64,000 nt of DNA from CAVUNY01 sp963768585 (GTDB taxonomy: Bacteria; Chloroflexota; Anaerolineae; Anaerolineales; Anaerolineaceae): contig CAVYIF010000021.1 in assembly GCA_963768585.1 (NCBI GenBank), positions 220,331 through 284,330 on the forward strand. The letters run 5' to 3'. The position numbers and the translations under genes were made by a program. This document shows, piece after piece, positions 18,615-26,742 of this stretch. How positions within the stretch are numbered: position 1 is the stretch's first letter; the number at the start of each line of letters is the position of its first letter. The notes beneath the pieces are model-generated. The model was not told the origin of the DNA. It did not search any database and saw only the letters and a list, made by a program, of their open reading frames with translations.

Positions 18615-19544
18615 ATGATTTTTGCCGAAAATTTGACCAAGCAATTTGATGAATTCCTCGCCGTGGATGGGATTAACCTCAATGTAAAAGCCGGTGAGGT
18701 CCTGATTCTTTTGGGGCCGAATGGAGCGGGAAAGACCACGACTGTAAGAATGCTCACTTCGATTTTGCGCCCCACTCGGGGAAAAGCTACCGTCGCCGGT
18801 TATGATGTGGTCGAACACCCTGATAAGGTCAGGGCGTCAGTAGGTGTGCTTACCGAGAATCATGGGTTATACAACCGCATGAATGCCGAAGAATACCTAT
18901 TGTTTTTCGCCAGCCTGTACAATTTGGATCGAAAAACTGCCCAGGCAAATATGGAAGAACTGCTGGAAAAGTTTGGCTTAAGTTTTGCCCTAAAGAAACG
19001 GCTGGGAGAATATTCGAAAGGAATGCGCCAGAAACTGGCCCTGGTGCGCGCCCTGGTGCATGAACCGGCTGTGCTGCTTTTAGATGAACCGACTTCTGCC
19101 ATGGATCCGGAAAGCGCCAGAATCGTACGCGATGCGATTCTCCATTTGAAGTCTGAGAAAAGAACCATCATCCTTTGTACTCACAACCTGGTCGAAGCCG
19201 AAGAATTGGCCGATAAAATTGCGATCATTCGCCAGGGCAGAATTATTTTCAATGATTCCCCCAAAAACTTAAAGCTTCAACTTCTGGGTCCAATGGAATA
19301 TGAAGCTCATTTGGCCAATTCGCTCAATGGTTGGATCCCGGAGCTGCCTGCAGGCGTAGAACTTATAGACAGAACTGAAAACTCTCTCCGGTTCAGGGTG
19401 TTACAACCTGAAGTAGTCAACCCGTTGTTAATGCGCCAGTTGATGGACCATCAGATGGATATCGTTGCCTTCCAGCAAGTTCCGCGCAGCCTGGAAGATG
19501 CTTATTTGCAAGCTGTCAGCCAGATGGAACAGGTTCACCCATGA
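18615..19544 (+). CDS. ABC-2 type transporter ATP-binding protein
   Basis: ATPase subunit of an exporter, 309 residues. Walker A GPNGAGKTTTVRM is near residue 36, the signature YSKGMRQKLALVRAL near 136 (SKGMRQ in place of LSGGQ), Walker B VLLLDEPTSAMDP near 156 and the H-loop ILCTHNLVEAEELA near 190. The C-terminal about 90 residues are the regulatory extension common in NatA/DrrA-like ATPases. The start is ATG 18615. The stop overlaps the permease start by 4 bases (ATGA). The cargo is unknown; a Na+ extrusion role as in NatAB is only one option. Confidence 0.92.
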   Translation: MIFAENLTKQFDEFLAVDGINLNVKAGEVLILLGPNGAGKTTTVRMLTSILRPTRGKATVAGYDVVEHPDKVRASVGVLTENHGLYNRMNAEEYLLFFASLYNLDRKTAQANMEELLEKFGLSFALKKRLGEYSKGMRQKLALVRALVHEPAVLLLDEPTSAMDPESARIVRDAILHLKSEKRTIILCTHNLVEAEELADKIAIIRQGRIIFNDSPKNLKLQLLGPMEYEAHLANSLNGWIPELPAGVELIDRTENSLRFRVLQPEVVNPLLMRQLMDHQMDIVAFQQVPRSLEDAYLQAVSQMEQVHP

Positions 19545-20971
19545 TCAATAGTTTAAGGCCAGCATGGTACATCGTCAGAAGAGAAGTGCGCGATCAGCTT
19601 CGGGATTGGCGGATCATTTTCCCGGTATTGGGCCTGACCATTTTCTTTCCTTTCTTGATGAATTTCACGGCCCAGCAGATCCTGGGTTTCGTCAGGCAGT
19701 ATGAGGCTAATATTATCGGCGAGCGTTTAATCCCGTTTCTTTTGATGATTGTTGGTTTTTTCCCTATTTCGGTTTCTTTGGTGATTGCGCTGGAAACTTT
19801 TGTTGGTGAAAAGGAGCGGATGAGCATTGAGCCTCTCCTCAACACGCCTTTAAAAGATTGGCAGCTTTACCTGGGAAAAATGCTTTCCGCGACGATTCCT
19901 CCCCTTTTATCCAGCTATCTGGGAATGGCGGTATATATTTCCGGCCTGGTATTTCAGCGCATACCCCTGCCAGAACCAGGGACAATGATCCTGATTGTTC
20001 TCCTAACCACAGTCCAGGCGATTGTGATGGTTGCGGGTGCTGTTGTCGTATCCTCTCAAGCCACATCGGTGCGCGCAGCCAACTTACTGGCGAGTTTTAT
20101 CATCATACCCATGGCGCTGCTCATCCAGGGTGAAAGCATCATCATGTTTTGGGGAGAAATCAGTACCCTTTGGTGGGTCGTCGCCGGGCTTTTAGCATTG
20201 ACAGTTCTTTTTGTCAGGGTAGGACTGGCTCATTTCCAGCGCGAGGAGCTGTTAGGCAAGGAAATTGACATCCTCAATTTTAAGTGGGGTCTGAGGGTAT
20301 TCTGGCGCAGTTTTAGCGGCGAATCGCGCAATGTGGTTGAATGGTACCGGGTTGCATTGCCAGAGGCCGTACGTGCCTTGTGGAAACCCTCCACAGTGAT
20401 GGGGCTTTTATCACTTGCCGGCGTGCTGATAGGCTTTCTGATTGTCGCCCAATGGACGCAACTGGGGGGCATCCCCGAGCAGTTCAAATCCTTTACCGAT
20501 CCGGGCAGCCGCATTCAGGTACTGCTTCAAGAATGGCCCTTATTCGCTGGCGGACCGGTCTTGATGATCTGGTGGCAAAATATTCGGGCACTTTTATTGG
20601 GGTTGGTTTTAGGTGTTTTTTCAATTGGCATCCTGGGTGTTCTTCCATTATTTGCGACCATGATTGTACTGGGTGGATTGATGAATATCCTTGCCCAGTC
20701 TGGTGTGCCGATTATGACATATTTGTTTGGGATGATCTTACCCCACGGGGTTGTCGAGATTCCAGCCGCTATTCTGGCCAGTGCCGCGGTTCTGCAGGCT
20801 GGCGCGATTCTTGCGACTCCCACTCCTGGAAAAACTGTAGGTGAAGTTTGGATCGCAGCAATGGGAGAATGGGCTAAAATAATGGTAGGTATCGTTATTC
20901 CATTGTTGCTGGTTGCAGCTGCTTTAGAAGCCTGGGTTACGCCAAGAATTGCCTTACTTTTCTTTGGCTAG
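19541..20971 (+). CDS. ABC-2 type transporter permease
   Basis: A 476-residue membrane partner of the ATPase just upstream, with which it overlaps by 4 bases. One membrane segment is near residue 27-50, a cluster of five or so follows between 65 and 230, and a further set lies between 285 and 470. The motif VALETFVGEKERMSIEPLLNTPL near residue 85 is the cytoplasmic coupling stretch seen in NatB-type permeases. The C-terminal half resembles a stage II sporulation M-like membrane region (LGVFSIGILGVLPLF, GMILPHGVVEIPAAILA), so it may be a fusion of an ABC-2 permease with a SpoIIM-like domain; this is inference from the HGVxEIPA pattern. Confidence 0.85.
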   Translation: MINSLRPAWYIVRREVRDQLRDWRIIFPVLGLTIFFPFLMNFTAQQILGFVRQYEANIIGERLIPFLLMIVGFFPISVSLVIALETFVGEKERMSIEPLLNTPLKDWQLYLGKMLSATIPPLLSSYLGMAVYISGLVFQRIPLPEPGTMILIVLLTTVQAIVMVAGAVVVSSQATSVRAANLLASFIIIPMALLIQGESIIMFWGEISTLWWVVAGLLALTVLFVRVGLAHFQREELLGKEIDILNFKWGLRVFWRSFSGESRNVVEWYRVALPEAVRALWKPSTVMGLLSLAGVLIGFLIVAQWTQLGGIPEQFKSFTDPGSRIQVLLQEWPLFAGGPVLMIWWQNIRALLLGLVLGVFSIGILGVLPLFATMIVLGGLMNILAQSGVPIMTYLFGMILPHGVVEIPAAILASAAVLQAGAILATPTPGKTVGEVWIAAMGEWAKIMVGIVIPLLLVAAALEAWVTPRIALLFFG

Positions 20972-21004
20972 ACCAATCTAAGGCCGACAGTCTTCGGAGG
21001 TGAT

Positions 21005-21754
21005 ATGGGGAGAGTTATTATTTTAGGATCAGGATATGCCATTGCGGAAGATGGGCATGAAAATACACATCTCCTGATCGAGCAAGGTGAGCATTGTGTG
21101 CTGGTGGATAGTGCCACCAGCCCGATTGTTCGGTTAAAGAAAGCTGGGATCGCTTTTGACCAGGTAACCGATCTCATTTTGACCCATTTTCACCCGGATC
21201 ATGTCGCCGGCGTGCCGAATTTCCTGGTGGAAAGCTGGCTTCTTGGGCGAAAACATCCCCTTCAAATTTATGGCCTTTCGCATACCATTGATCGTCTTGA
21301 AATTATGATGGGTTTGTTCGATTGGAAGAAATGGCCACATTTTTTCCCGGTAATCTTTCATCGGCTCCCGGATCAAGAAATGAGTCTGGCGATTGGCAAC
21401 TCAAACTTGCGTATTTACACTTCCCCGGTCAAGCATCTCCTGCCAACGATTGGCTTACGGGTAGAATTTCTTTCTGAAGAGAAAACTTTGGCCTATTCAT
21501 GCGATACGGAACCCTGTCCGCAGGTGGTTGGCCTGGCACACCAGGTGGACGTACTCATTCATGAGGCGACAGGGAACTCGGTCGGGCATTCTTCCGCCGC
21601 ACAAGCTGCGCATATCGCCCGCCAGGCGGAAGCCCGCAGCCTGTACTTGATTCATTATAAAACTTCGGAGCAGGCCGCAAAGCTGGAAGAAGCCCGGACA
21701 GTATATTCGGGTAAATTGTATCTGGCATCTGATGGATTGGTGATCAATTTCTAA
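21005..21754 (+). CDS. Metallo-beta-lactamase-fold hydrolase (RNase Z-like)
   Basis: A 249-residue binuclear metal hydrolase. The metal motif HxHxDH is visible as THFHPDHVAG near residue 59. Further ligands are probably Asp in LAYSCDTEPCP and the final His in YLIHYK. The arrangement, with an HSSAAQAAHIA helix between them, resembles the RNase Z/ElaC-like and phosphodiesterase branch. The ATG at 21005 follows TCGGAGGTGAT. It is the last gene of the run that starts with the ABC-2 exporter and is closed by a strong terminator. Substrate unknown. Confidence 0.85.
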   Translation: MGRVIILGSGYAIAEDGHENTHLLIEQGEHCVLVDSATSPIVRLKKAGIAFDQVTDLILTHFHPDHVAGVPNFLVESWLLGRKHPLQIYGLSHTIDRLEIMMGLFDWKKWPHFFPVIFHRLPDQEMSLAIGNSNLRIYTSPVKHLLPTIGLRVEFLSEEKTLAYSCDTEPCPQVVGLAHQVDVLIHEATGNSVGHSSAAQAAHIARQAEARSLYLIHYKTSEQAAKLEEARTVYSGKLYLASDGLVINF

Positions 21755-21764
21755 CGAGTATTTC

Positions 21765-21810
21765 AAAAAAAATGGTTCTGGATTCAACAATCCAGAACCA
21801 TTTTTTATTT
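21765..21810. terminator. Bidirectional rho-independent terminator
   Basis: Stem ATGGTTCTGGAT with loop TCAACA and its exact complement, flanked by A8 on the left and T6 on the right. It serves both the MBL gene (+) and the HNH gene (-). Confidence 0.85.
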
Positions 21811-21811
21811 T

Positions 21812-22315
21812 TTACCAACCTTCGATAAACGGCTGCCATTCTGAAAAATCTAAAAGATGATGGCCAAATATATACTGGATCGAAGCCTGAGGCTCGCGCG
21901 GTGTTTTTAGCAAATGCATACCGGCTTCTTCCAGGGTGCGCCCACCTTTGCGGTGATTACAAGCGGAACACGCTACCACAACGTTTGTCCAACGATGCGG
22001 TCCCCCCATGTGGCGCGGTATCACATGGTCAATGGTCAGATCGACCGCTTTTTTTCCACAGTACTGGCAGGTGTAGCCGTCGCGCCGAAAAATTTCGCGC
22101 CGGGTCAGCTTTATTTGAGGCCGCGGACGGTGGATCATATGCATCAGCCGGATCACAGAAGGACGGGGATAATTTTTGCGGACGGTGTGGATTTCACCGC
22201 GGCCATTCAAGACCAGGATGGCCTTATCCGCCAGGATCAGGTTAATGGCTCGGCGCATATTACAAATATGGATGGGCTCATAGTTAGCGTTTAGGACCAA
22301 TACATCAGCGGGCAT
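21812..22315 (-). CDS. HNH endonuclease family protein
   Basis: A 167-residue protein with a zinc-bound HNH nuclease core. CQYCGKK supplies the first Cys pair, LTIDHVIPRHMGG the catalytic His region, and WTNVVVACSACNHRKGGRT the Asn and the second Cys pair. The N-terminal VLVLNANYEPIHI is characteristic of a widespread single-gene bacterial HNH family of unknown role, not of restriction systems or homing introns. I chose the ATG at 22313-22315 because GGAG lies 10 bases before it; the upstream in-frame TTG is only 1 base from that site. An extended -10 (TGC-TATAAT) lies just upstream. Confidence 0.9.
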   Translation of the reverse strand: MPADVLVLNANYEPIHICNMRRAINLILADKAILVLNGRGEIHTVRKNYPRPSVIRLMHMIHRPRPQIKLTRREIFRRDGYTCQYCGKKAVDLTIDHVIPRHMGGPHRWTNVVVACSACNHRKGGRTLEEAGMHLLKTPREPQASIQYIFGHHLLDFSEWQPFIEGW

Positions 22316-22338
22316 GGCTGCCAAACTCCATTATTTGG

Positions 22339-22347
22339 ATTATAGCA
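22339..22347 (-). promoter_or_regulatory. Extended -10 promoter of the HNH gene
   Basis: On the minus strand TGC-TATAAT, with the TATAAT at 22344-22339, 23 bases before the chosen ATG. No convincing -35 was found. Confidence 0.55.
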
Positions 22348-22558
22348 CGAGTATTTTGTCAGCCGGTTAATCGAAGATTAAAGCTTTGATAATAATTGCC
22401 AGGTAATGACCTGCCCTCAAAGTAGGTACTCACAATTATGTTAGTACCGGGTACAATGAGCCAGATAGAGTCCCGATAATTGGTTGAGGCTGAACCAATC
22501 GTCATCAAATATGATATAAATAGCGGTACAGTTTTTTCTTTAAGATAAGGATGTCTTC

Positions 22559-23464
22559 GTGAAAGTTTTAATCCCTGGCGGATCGGGTTATTTGGGAAGT
22601 GCGTTGGTCGATGCCTTGCTGGCACAGCAGCATGAGGTAATTGTCCTTTCGCGCCGTCCACAATCTGTCCAGGCGCCATCTGGCGTTCGGGTCGTCGCCT
22701 GGGATGGTAAAACATCGCAAGGTTGGGGGCATCTGGCTGGCGAAGTAGACGCGATTATCAACCTGGCCGGAGCCAGTATTGGCTCAGGACGTTGGACAAA
22801 AGAACGGAAAACTATTATCCGGTCCAGCCGCGAGCAGGCTGGTCAGGCGATTCTCGAAGCCGTGGATAAGGCTGACCGAAAACCAGCCATACTGATTCAG
22901 GCTTCGGGGATTGGCGCCTATGGCAACCAGGGTGACCGCGTGCTGGACGAAACTGCCTCCAGGGGGAATGATTTCCTGGCAAACGTCACCGAGGATTGGG
23001 AAGCTTCCACCGCGCCGGTTGAGCAGTTTGGGGTGCGCCAGGTTGTGATTCGCACCGGTTTGGTTACCTCGCGCAGCGCTGAATGGATACAACCAGTGCT
23101 GCGTATTTATCGCTGGTTTGTGGGTGGACCATTGGGTAGTGGCGAGCAGTGGTGGCCCTGGATCCACATTGAGGATTATACGCAGGCAGTGCTGTTCTTA
23201 TTAAACCTGGAGGATGCCCGCGGCATTTACAACCTGGTCAGTCCAAACCCCTCCCGAATGAAAGATTTTGGAAAAGAACTCGCCCGCGTGCTGAGACGGC
23301 CTTTCTGGCTGCCTGCTCCTGCATTTGCGATTAAGCTGGTTTTAGGTGAAATGAGCATGCTTATTTTAGAAGGGCAGCGTGCCCTGCCGAAGCGCCTTCT
23401 GACAGACGGCTACGTTTATCAATATCCTCAACTTCGTCCGGCGTTGGAGGAATTCTTCGGTTAA
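22559..23464 (+). CDS. SDR-type epimerase (TIGR01777/SDR39U1-like)
   Basis: A 301-residue short-chain-dehydrogenase-like NAD(P)-binding protein. The Rossmann glycine motif is GGSGYLGSALVDALL at residue 6. Family blocks are INLAGASIGSGRWT near 66, RKTIIRSSREQ, QASGIGAYGNQGD near 118, and WIHIEDYTQAV near 201. The C-terminal half with SPNPSRMKDFGKELARVLRRP is the YfcH/SDR39U1 tail. GTG 22559 follows an AAGGA site. The biochemical role of this family is not settled. A TATAAA-like box lies about 40 bases upstream. Confidence 0.9.
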   Translation: MKVLIPGGSGYLGSALVDALLAQQHEVIVLSRRPQSVQAPSGVRVVAWDGKTSQGWGHLAGEVDAIINLAGASIGSGRWTKERKTIIRSSREQAGQAILEAVDKADRKPAILIQASGIGAYGNQGDRVLDETASRGNDFLANVTEDWEASTAPVEQFGVRQVVIRTGLVTSRSAEWIQPVLRIYRWFVGGPLGSGEQWWPWIHIEDYTQAVLFLLNLEDARGIYNLVSPNPSRMKDFGKELARVLRRPFWLPAPAFAIKLVLGEMSMLILEGQRALPKRLLTDGYVYQYPQLRPALEEFFG

Positions 23465-23480
23465 TTACCTCTTGGTTTCC

Positions 23481-23527
23481 AAAACGCCGGCGAGATGAGT
23501 TTTTCACCCGCCGGCGTTTTTTTATTT
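23481..23527 (+). terminator. Rho-independent terminator after the epimerase gene
   Basis: AAAACGCCGGCG pairs with CGCCGGCGTTTT across a loop of about 16 bases, followed by a T7 run. It lies just before tyrS. Confidence 0.85.
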
Positions 23528-23541
23528 TAGAGAGGAGAACA

Positions 23542-24759
23542 ATGATGGATATCGATGCCCAGGTAGCATTGCTGATGCAAGGTACCGAATATGGTGATGA
23601 AAACCTTCAGCGTACGATGGCCAGCGAACTGCGCGAACGCTTGATAGATGCACAAGCCGCCGGTCGCAAATTGAAGGTGTACTGTGGATTTGACCCGCGT
23701 AAACCCGACTTACACATCGGGCACACGGTTCCGATGCGCAAACTGCGCCAATTCCAGGATTTAGGACATGAGGTCATGTTTGTGGTGGGAACTTTTACCT
23801 CGTTGATCGGAGATCCCTCCGACCAGGATAAATTGAGGTCGATATTATCTCCTCAGCAAGCCCAGGAAAATGCCCGCACTTATGCCGAGCAGGCTTTTCG
23901 CATCCTGGATCGCGAAAAAACCAAGATCCGGTACAACAACGAATGGTTGTCAAAGCTTTCGTTTGCCGACCTGATCCAATTAGCATCAAATTTCACCATT
24001 CAGCAGTTTCTGACCCGCGATGCCTTCCGCCAGCGTTGGGATCAAGGGGATCCAATTTACCTTCATGAAACCTTCTACTCGATGATGCAGGGATATGATG
24101 CCTATGCCCTTCAAGCAGATGTTCAAATCGGCGGTACGGACCAATTATTTAATATTGTGACGGCCGCCCGCAAGCTGATGGTTGCCCTGGGCGCCCGCCC
24201 GAACATTGCGATCATTTTAGGAATATTGCCAGGAACGGATGGTATGGTGAAAATGAGCAAATCGCTTGGCAATCATATTCCTATCTCCACCGGTGCTGCG
24301 GATATGTATGGCAAGGTTATGAGCATACCCGATGCAGCCATGCCTGCCTACTGCAGATTGGTAACCCGCTGGACTCCGGATGAAATTGCCCATTTTGAAA
24401 GCCGGATTCGAACAGGGGATCTTCATCCCAGAGATGCGAAAATGAGCCTTGCCTATGAAATTACGGCTGCTCTATATGACAGCCTTACCGCCCAAAATGC
24501 ACAGCAGGAATTTATCAGCGTGTTCCAGAAACACGCTGTCCCTGAGGAAGTGCCCGGCTATACCTGTCTGCCAGGGCAGACTGTTTTAGATATTCTAATC
24601 GCTTGTGGGGCTGTCGCCTCAAGAAATGAGGGACGGCGATTGATCGAGCAAAACGGGGTGCGTTTCGATGGCCGGCACGTAACCGATAGCGGGCAGGTGG
24701 TCACTCACCCGGGCGTTTTACAGGCAGGCAAACGCAAATTCTACCGGCTTATCTTGTAA
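23542..24759 (+). CDS. tyrS: Tyrosyl-tRNA synthetase
   Basis: Class I synthetase that charges tRNA-Tyr; 405 residues. The HIGH signature is DLHIGHTVPM near residue 55. The KMSKS signature is GMVKMSKSLGN near 236. The tRNA-recognition S4 domain is at the C-terminus (RNEGRRLIEQNGVRFDGRHV). The layout, with LTRDAFRQRW and DAYALQADVQIGGTDQLFN, is the TyrZ-like bacterial branch. ATG 23542 follows GAGGAGAAC; a second in-frame ATG at 23545 is also possible. Hairpins lie on both sides, so it is probably a single-gene transcript. Confidence 0.96.
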   Translation: MMDIDAQVALLMQGTEYGDENLQRTMASELRERLIDAQAAGRKLKVYCGFDPRKPDLHIGHTVPMRKLRQFQDLGHEVMFVVGTFTSLIGDPSDQDKLRSILSPQQAQENARTYAEQAFRILDREKTKIRYNNEWLSKLSFADLIQLASNFTIQQFLTRDAFRQRWDQGDPIYLHETFYSMMQGYDAYALQADVQIGGTDQLFNIVTAARKLMVALGARPNIAIILGILPGTDGMVKMSKSLGNHIPISTGAADMYGKVMSIPDAAMPAYCRLVTRWTPDEIAHFESRIRTGDLHPRDAKMSLAYEITAALYDSLTAQNAQQEFISVFQKHAVPEEVPGYTCLPGQTVLDILIACGAVASRNEGRRLIEQNGVRFDGRHVTDSGQVVTHPGVLQAGKRKFYRLIL

Positions 24760-24763
24760 ATAA

Positions 24764-24790
24764 TAAGAGCGGTGGCATCCACCGCTCTTA
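24764..24790. terminator. Bidirectional terminator after tyrS
   Basis: TAAGAGCGGTGG (24764-24775) and CCACCGCTCTTA (24779-24790) form a 12-bp perfect stem. It lies between two convergent genes. Confidence 0.75.
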
Positions 24791-24803
24791 ATTTCATCAA
24801 ACC

Positions 24804-25511
24804 TTAATCGATCAACTCGGTAGGCAGCGTCTGCTGAAACAACCGGATCAAATCCATGTGAGCCGGTTGTTCTTTGGCTTTGCGGCGTATGAAATCCTTC
24901 AGTTTATCCACGTGCAGCGTGGGAAAATGAGCGTTAGGCGCGTCAACCACCGCTTTGGGATGAACGAATATCAAGGCCGCTTCAGGTTCAGGCAGGCCCT
25001 CGATCTCAACGTTTTTTTGTATGTAAGAATTAATATCTGCCAGGGAAGAGTTTACTTCTTGATCGGGCCGGCCCAGACTTTCCTGTCCAAATATTTTCAT
25101 ATACCAGTTTCCACCTTTCTGGATCCAGCGCTTTTTTTTCGGATCGTAGGTAATTCTTCCCTGCTGTTGGTACGGTGCCAGAACCCAGATCCCGGCGGGA
25201 CCGACCAGCAAATGAGGTACATTGGTGGTGTAATGGTACAGGATGTATTTATCATCCATACCTTTTAATGCATTGTTGAGATGCTCGTCAGGTCGTGGAG
25301 AGCGTCCCCAGCGGTTACCAAAGAATATGCCCACTTGTGAAGCCAGAAAGCCCAGGAGCAAACAAACTAACGACCACAGGAAACCGTCAGAGGTCTGCGC
25401 CGTGAAGCTGATGTAAAGGCCCAGACCTAAAATGACCAGACTGCCAACTGTGGTGATATTGCCAATGCGCTTATTGCGGTTAATCAACTTGTTGTTTGTG
25501 ACAATTTTCAT
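24804..25511 (-). CDS. Two-TM membrane protein with degenerate NERD-like domain
   Basis: A 235-residue protein. Two hydrophobic segments (about residues 19-37 and 44-66) are followed by a soluble domain. That domain starts RPDEHLNNALKGM and has HLLVGPAGIWVLAPYQQQG where NERD nucleases have the vGpxGvfvIExK stretch. Later LGRPDQEVNSSLADINSYI and PEPEAALIFVHPKAVV match the second half of NERD. The catalytic ExK is missing here (LAPYQQ), so it may be a non-catalytic relative. Assignment to NERD is by eye and uncertain. It is 19 bases after plsX on the same strand. Confidence 0.7.
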   Translation of the reverse strand: MKIVTNNKLINRNKRIGNITTVGSLVILGLGLYISFTAQTSDGFLWSLVCLLLGFLASQVGIFFGNRWGRSPRPDEHLNNALKGMDDKYILYHYTTNVPHLLVGPAGIWVLAPYQQQGRITYDPKKKRWIQKGGNWYMKIFGQESLGRPDQEVNSSLADINSYIQKNVEIEGLPEPEAALIFVHPKAVVDAPNAHFPTLHVDKLKDFIRRKAKEQPAHMDLIRLFQQTLPTELID

Positions 25512-25530
25512 GGTGAAATAATTCCAAATC

Positions 25531-26562
25531 TTATTTGACTACCACTGCCTTTTCGGCAGCATCTGAAAGGGATAATTTTTCTTGCACAGCCTGTTTCATT
25601 TCAGCCAGCAAATCCACTTTTACCGCCTGGCGGGCGACGGCGATCGCGTTTGTAATCGCCCGGGCATTGGATCTTCCGTGACCTACAAAAACCAGCCCGT
25701 TAATTCCTAACAATGGGGCGGCACCCACCTCTGACGGATCGATCAGTTTCTTTACCCGCGTAAAGGATGAGCGGATTAAAAGCGCCCCAATTTTCCGGAT
25801 AAAAGAGGACATCAGTTCTTCTTTGAGCACATCGGTGATCAGTTTTGCCACCGCTTCACTGGATTTAAGCATGATATTGCCGGTAAAACCGTCGCAGATA
25901 ACCACGTCTGCACTGCCCGCAAATAATTCCTTGGGCTCGGTGTTGCCAATAAAATTGATCCCACTTCTTTCCAGCAGGGGATAGGCGCTCTTGACCAGCA
26001 TATTGCCTTTGCCGGCTTCCTCCCCGTTGGCCAGCAATCCGATCCGTGGGTTCATTACGCCGAGCACCTTTTCAGCGTAAATGCTGCCCATCACAGCAAA
26101 TTGAGGAAAAAATTCCGGCCGGCAGTCGGCGTTGGCGCCGATATCACAAACCACACAGCGTCCTTTGCGGGTAGGAAAAATGGCGGTCAGGGCCGGGCGC
26201 TGAACTTCCTTAATGAGTTTTAAGGTTCGCAGGGCCACAAACATAGCCGCTCCCGTGGAACCTGCGGTGACAAAAGCGCTCCCTTCCCCGCTTTTTACCA
26301 GCTCCATTCCGATCGCCATCGAATTTTTCGGTTTTTTCATCGCCGATTCAACCACATGATCCCCCATTTCAAGCATATCGGGAGCGTGGTGTATGCGAAT
26401 TGGCAGATTGCCTGGATTGAGCGCCTTCAATTTAGGTTCAATCAGGTCCTGTTTCCCCACCAGGACGATCTCTTCTCCAAATTCACGCGCGGCATCAATC
26501 GCTCCCTGAATTTCAGGGTCAGGAAATTTGTCGCTTCCCATCGCGTCTAGAATAATGGTCAT
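25531..26562 (-). CDS. plsX: Phosphate acyltransferase PlsX
   Basis: Makes acyl-phosphate from acyl-ACP at the inner face of the membrane, the first step of the PlsX/PlsY route to phosphatidic acid. Family blocks are the N-terminal IILDAMGSDKFPDPEIQGA, ALRTLKLIKEVQRPALTAIFP, CDIGANADCRPEFF, LLANGEEAGKGN and VICDGFTGNIMLK. Length 343 residues is typical. ATG 26560-26562 follows TTGGAGG at 7-8 bases. It is not next to acpP or fab genes here. Downstream is the NERD-like gene. Its promoter region is shared back-to-back with tRNA-Leu. Confidence 0.95.
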   Translation of the reverse strand: MTIILDAMGSDKFPDPEIQGAIDAAREFGEEIVLVGKQDLIEPKLKALNPGNLPIRIHHAPDMLEMGDHVVESAMKKPKNSMAIGMELVKSGEGSAFVTAGSTGAAMFVALRTLKLIKEVQRPALTAIFPTRKGRCVVCDIGANADCRPEFFPQFAVMGSIYAEKVLGVMNPRIGLLANGEEAGKGNMLVKSAYPLLERSGINFIGNTEPKELFAGSADVVICDGFTGNIMLKSSEAVAKLITDVLKEELMSSFIRKIGALLIRSSFTRVKKLIDPSEVGAAPLLGINGLVFVGHGRSNARAITNAIAVARQAVKVDLLAEMKQAVQEKLSLSDAAEKAVVVK

Positions 26563-26588
26563 CCAACCTCCAAAATTTATGCCGTGAC

Positions 26589-26616
26589 TTGACAAGGGTT
26601 TCAACCCGGTTATAAT
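26589..26616 (+). promoter_or_regulatory. Consensus promoter of tRNA-Leu
   Basis: TTGACA at 26589-26594 and TATAAT at 26611-26616, both perfect, with a 16-base spacer. The tRNA begins 12 bases after the -10. Confidence 0.9.
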
Positions 26617-26628
26617 TGCCTTGCAATC

Positions 26629-26710
26629 GCGCTGGTGCTGGAACTGGCAGACAGGCATGGTTGAGGGCCATGTGCCGCAAGGCGTGAGGGTTCAAGTCCC
26701 TCTCAGCGCA
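26629..26710 (+). tRNA. tRNA-Leu (anticodon GAG)
   Basis: An 82-base type II tRNA. The acceptor stem GCGCTGG pairs with TCAGCGC (G-T at the last pair). The anticodon stem is CATGG/CCATG around the loop TTGAGGG, giving anticodon GAG. A long variable arm TGCCGCAAGGCGT follows, as in Leu tRNAs. The T arm is GAGGG/CCCTC with loop TTCAAGT. The discriminator base is A, and CCA is not encoded, so it must be added by the CCA enzyme. It reads CUC and CUU codons. Confidence 0.95.
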
Positions 26711-26717
26711 CTGCAAT

Positions 26718-26741
26718 AAGCCGCAATCGCGGCTTTTTTTA
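26718..26741. terminator. Terminator after tRNA-Leu
   Basis: AAGCCGC-AATC-GCGGCTT hairpin followed by a T-run that reaches the end of the convergent polyprenyl synthase gene at 26743. Confidence 0.85.
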
Positions 26742-26742
26742 T

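Noticed and set aside
26519..26716. 65-residue minus-strand frame over the tRNA-Leu gene
   Set aside because: It is the antisense of the tRNA and has no ribosome site or protein logic.
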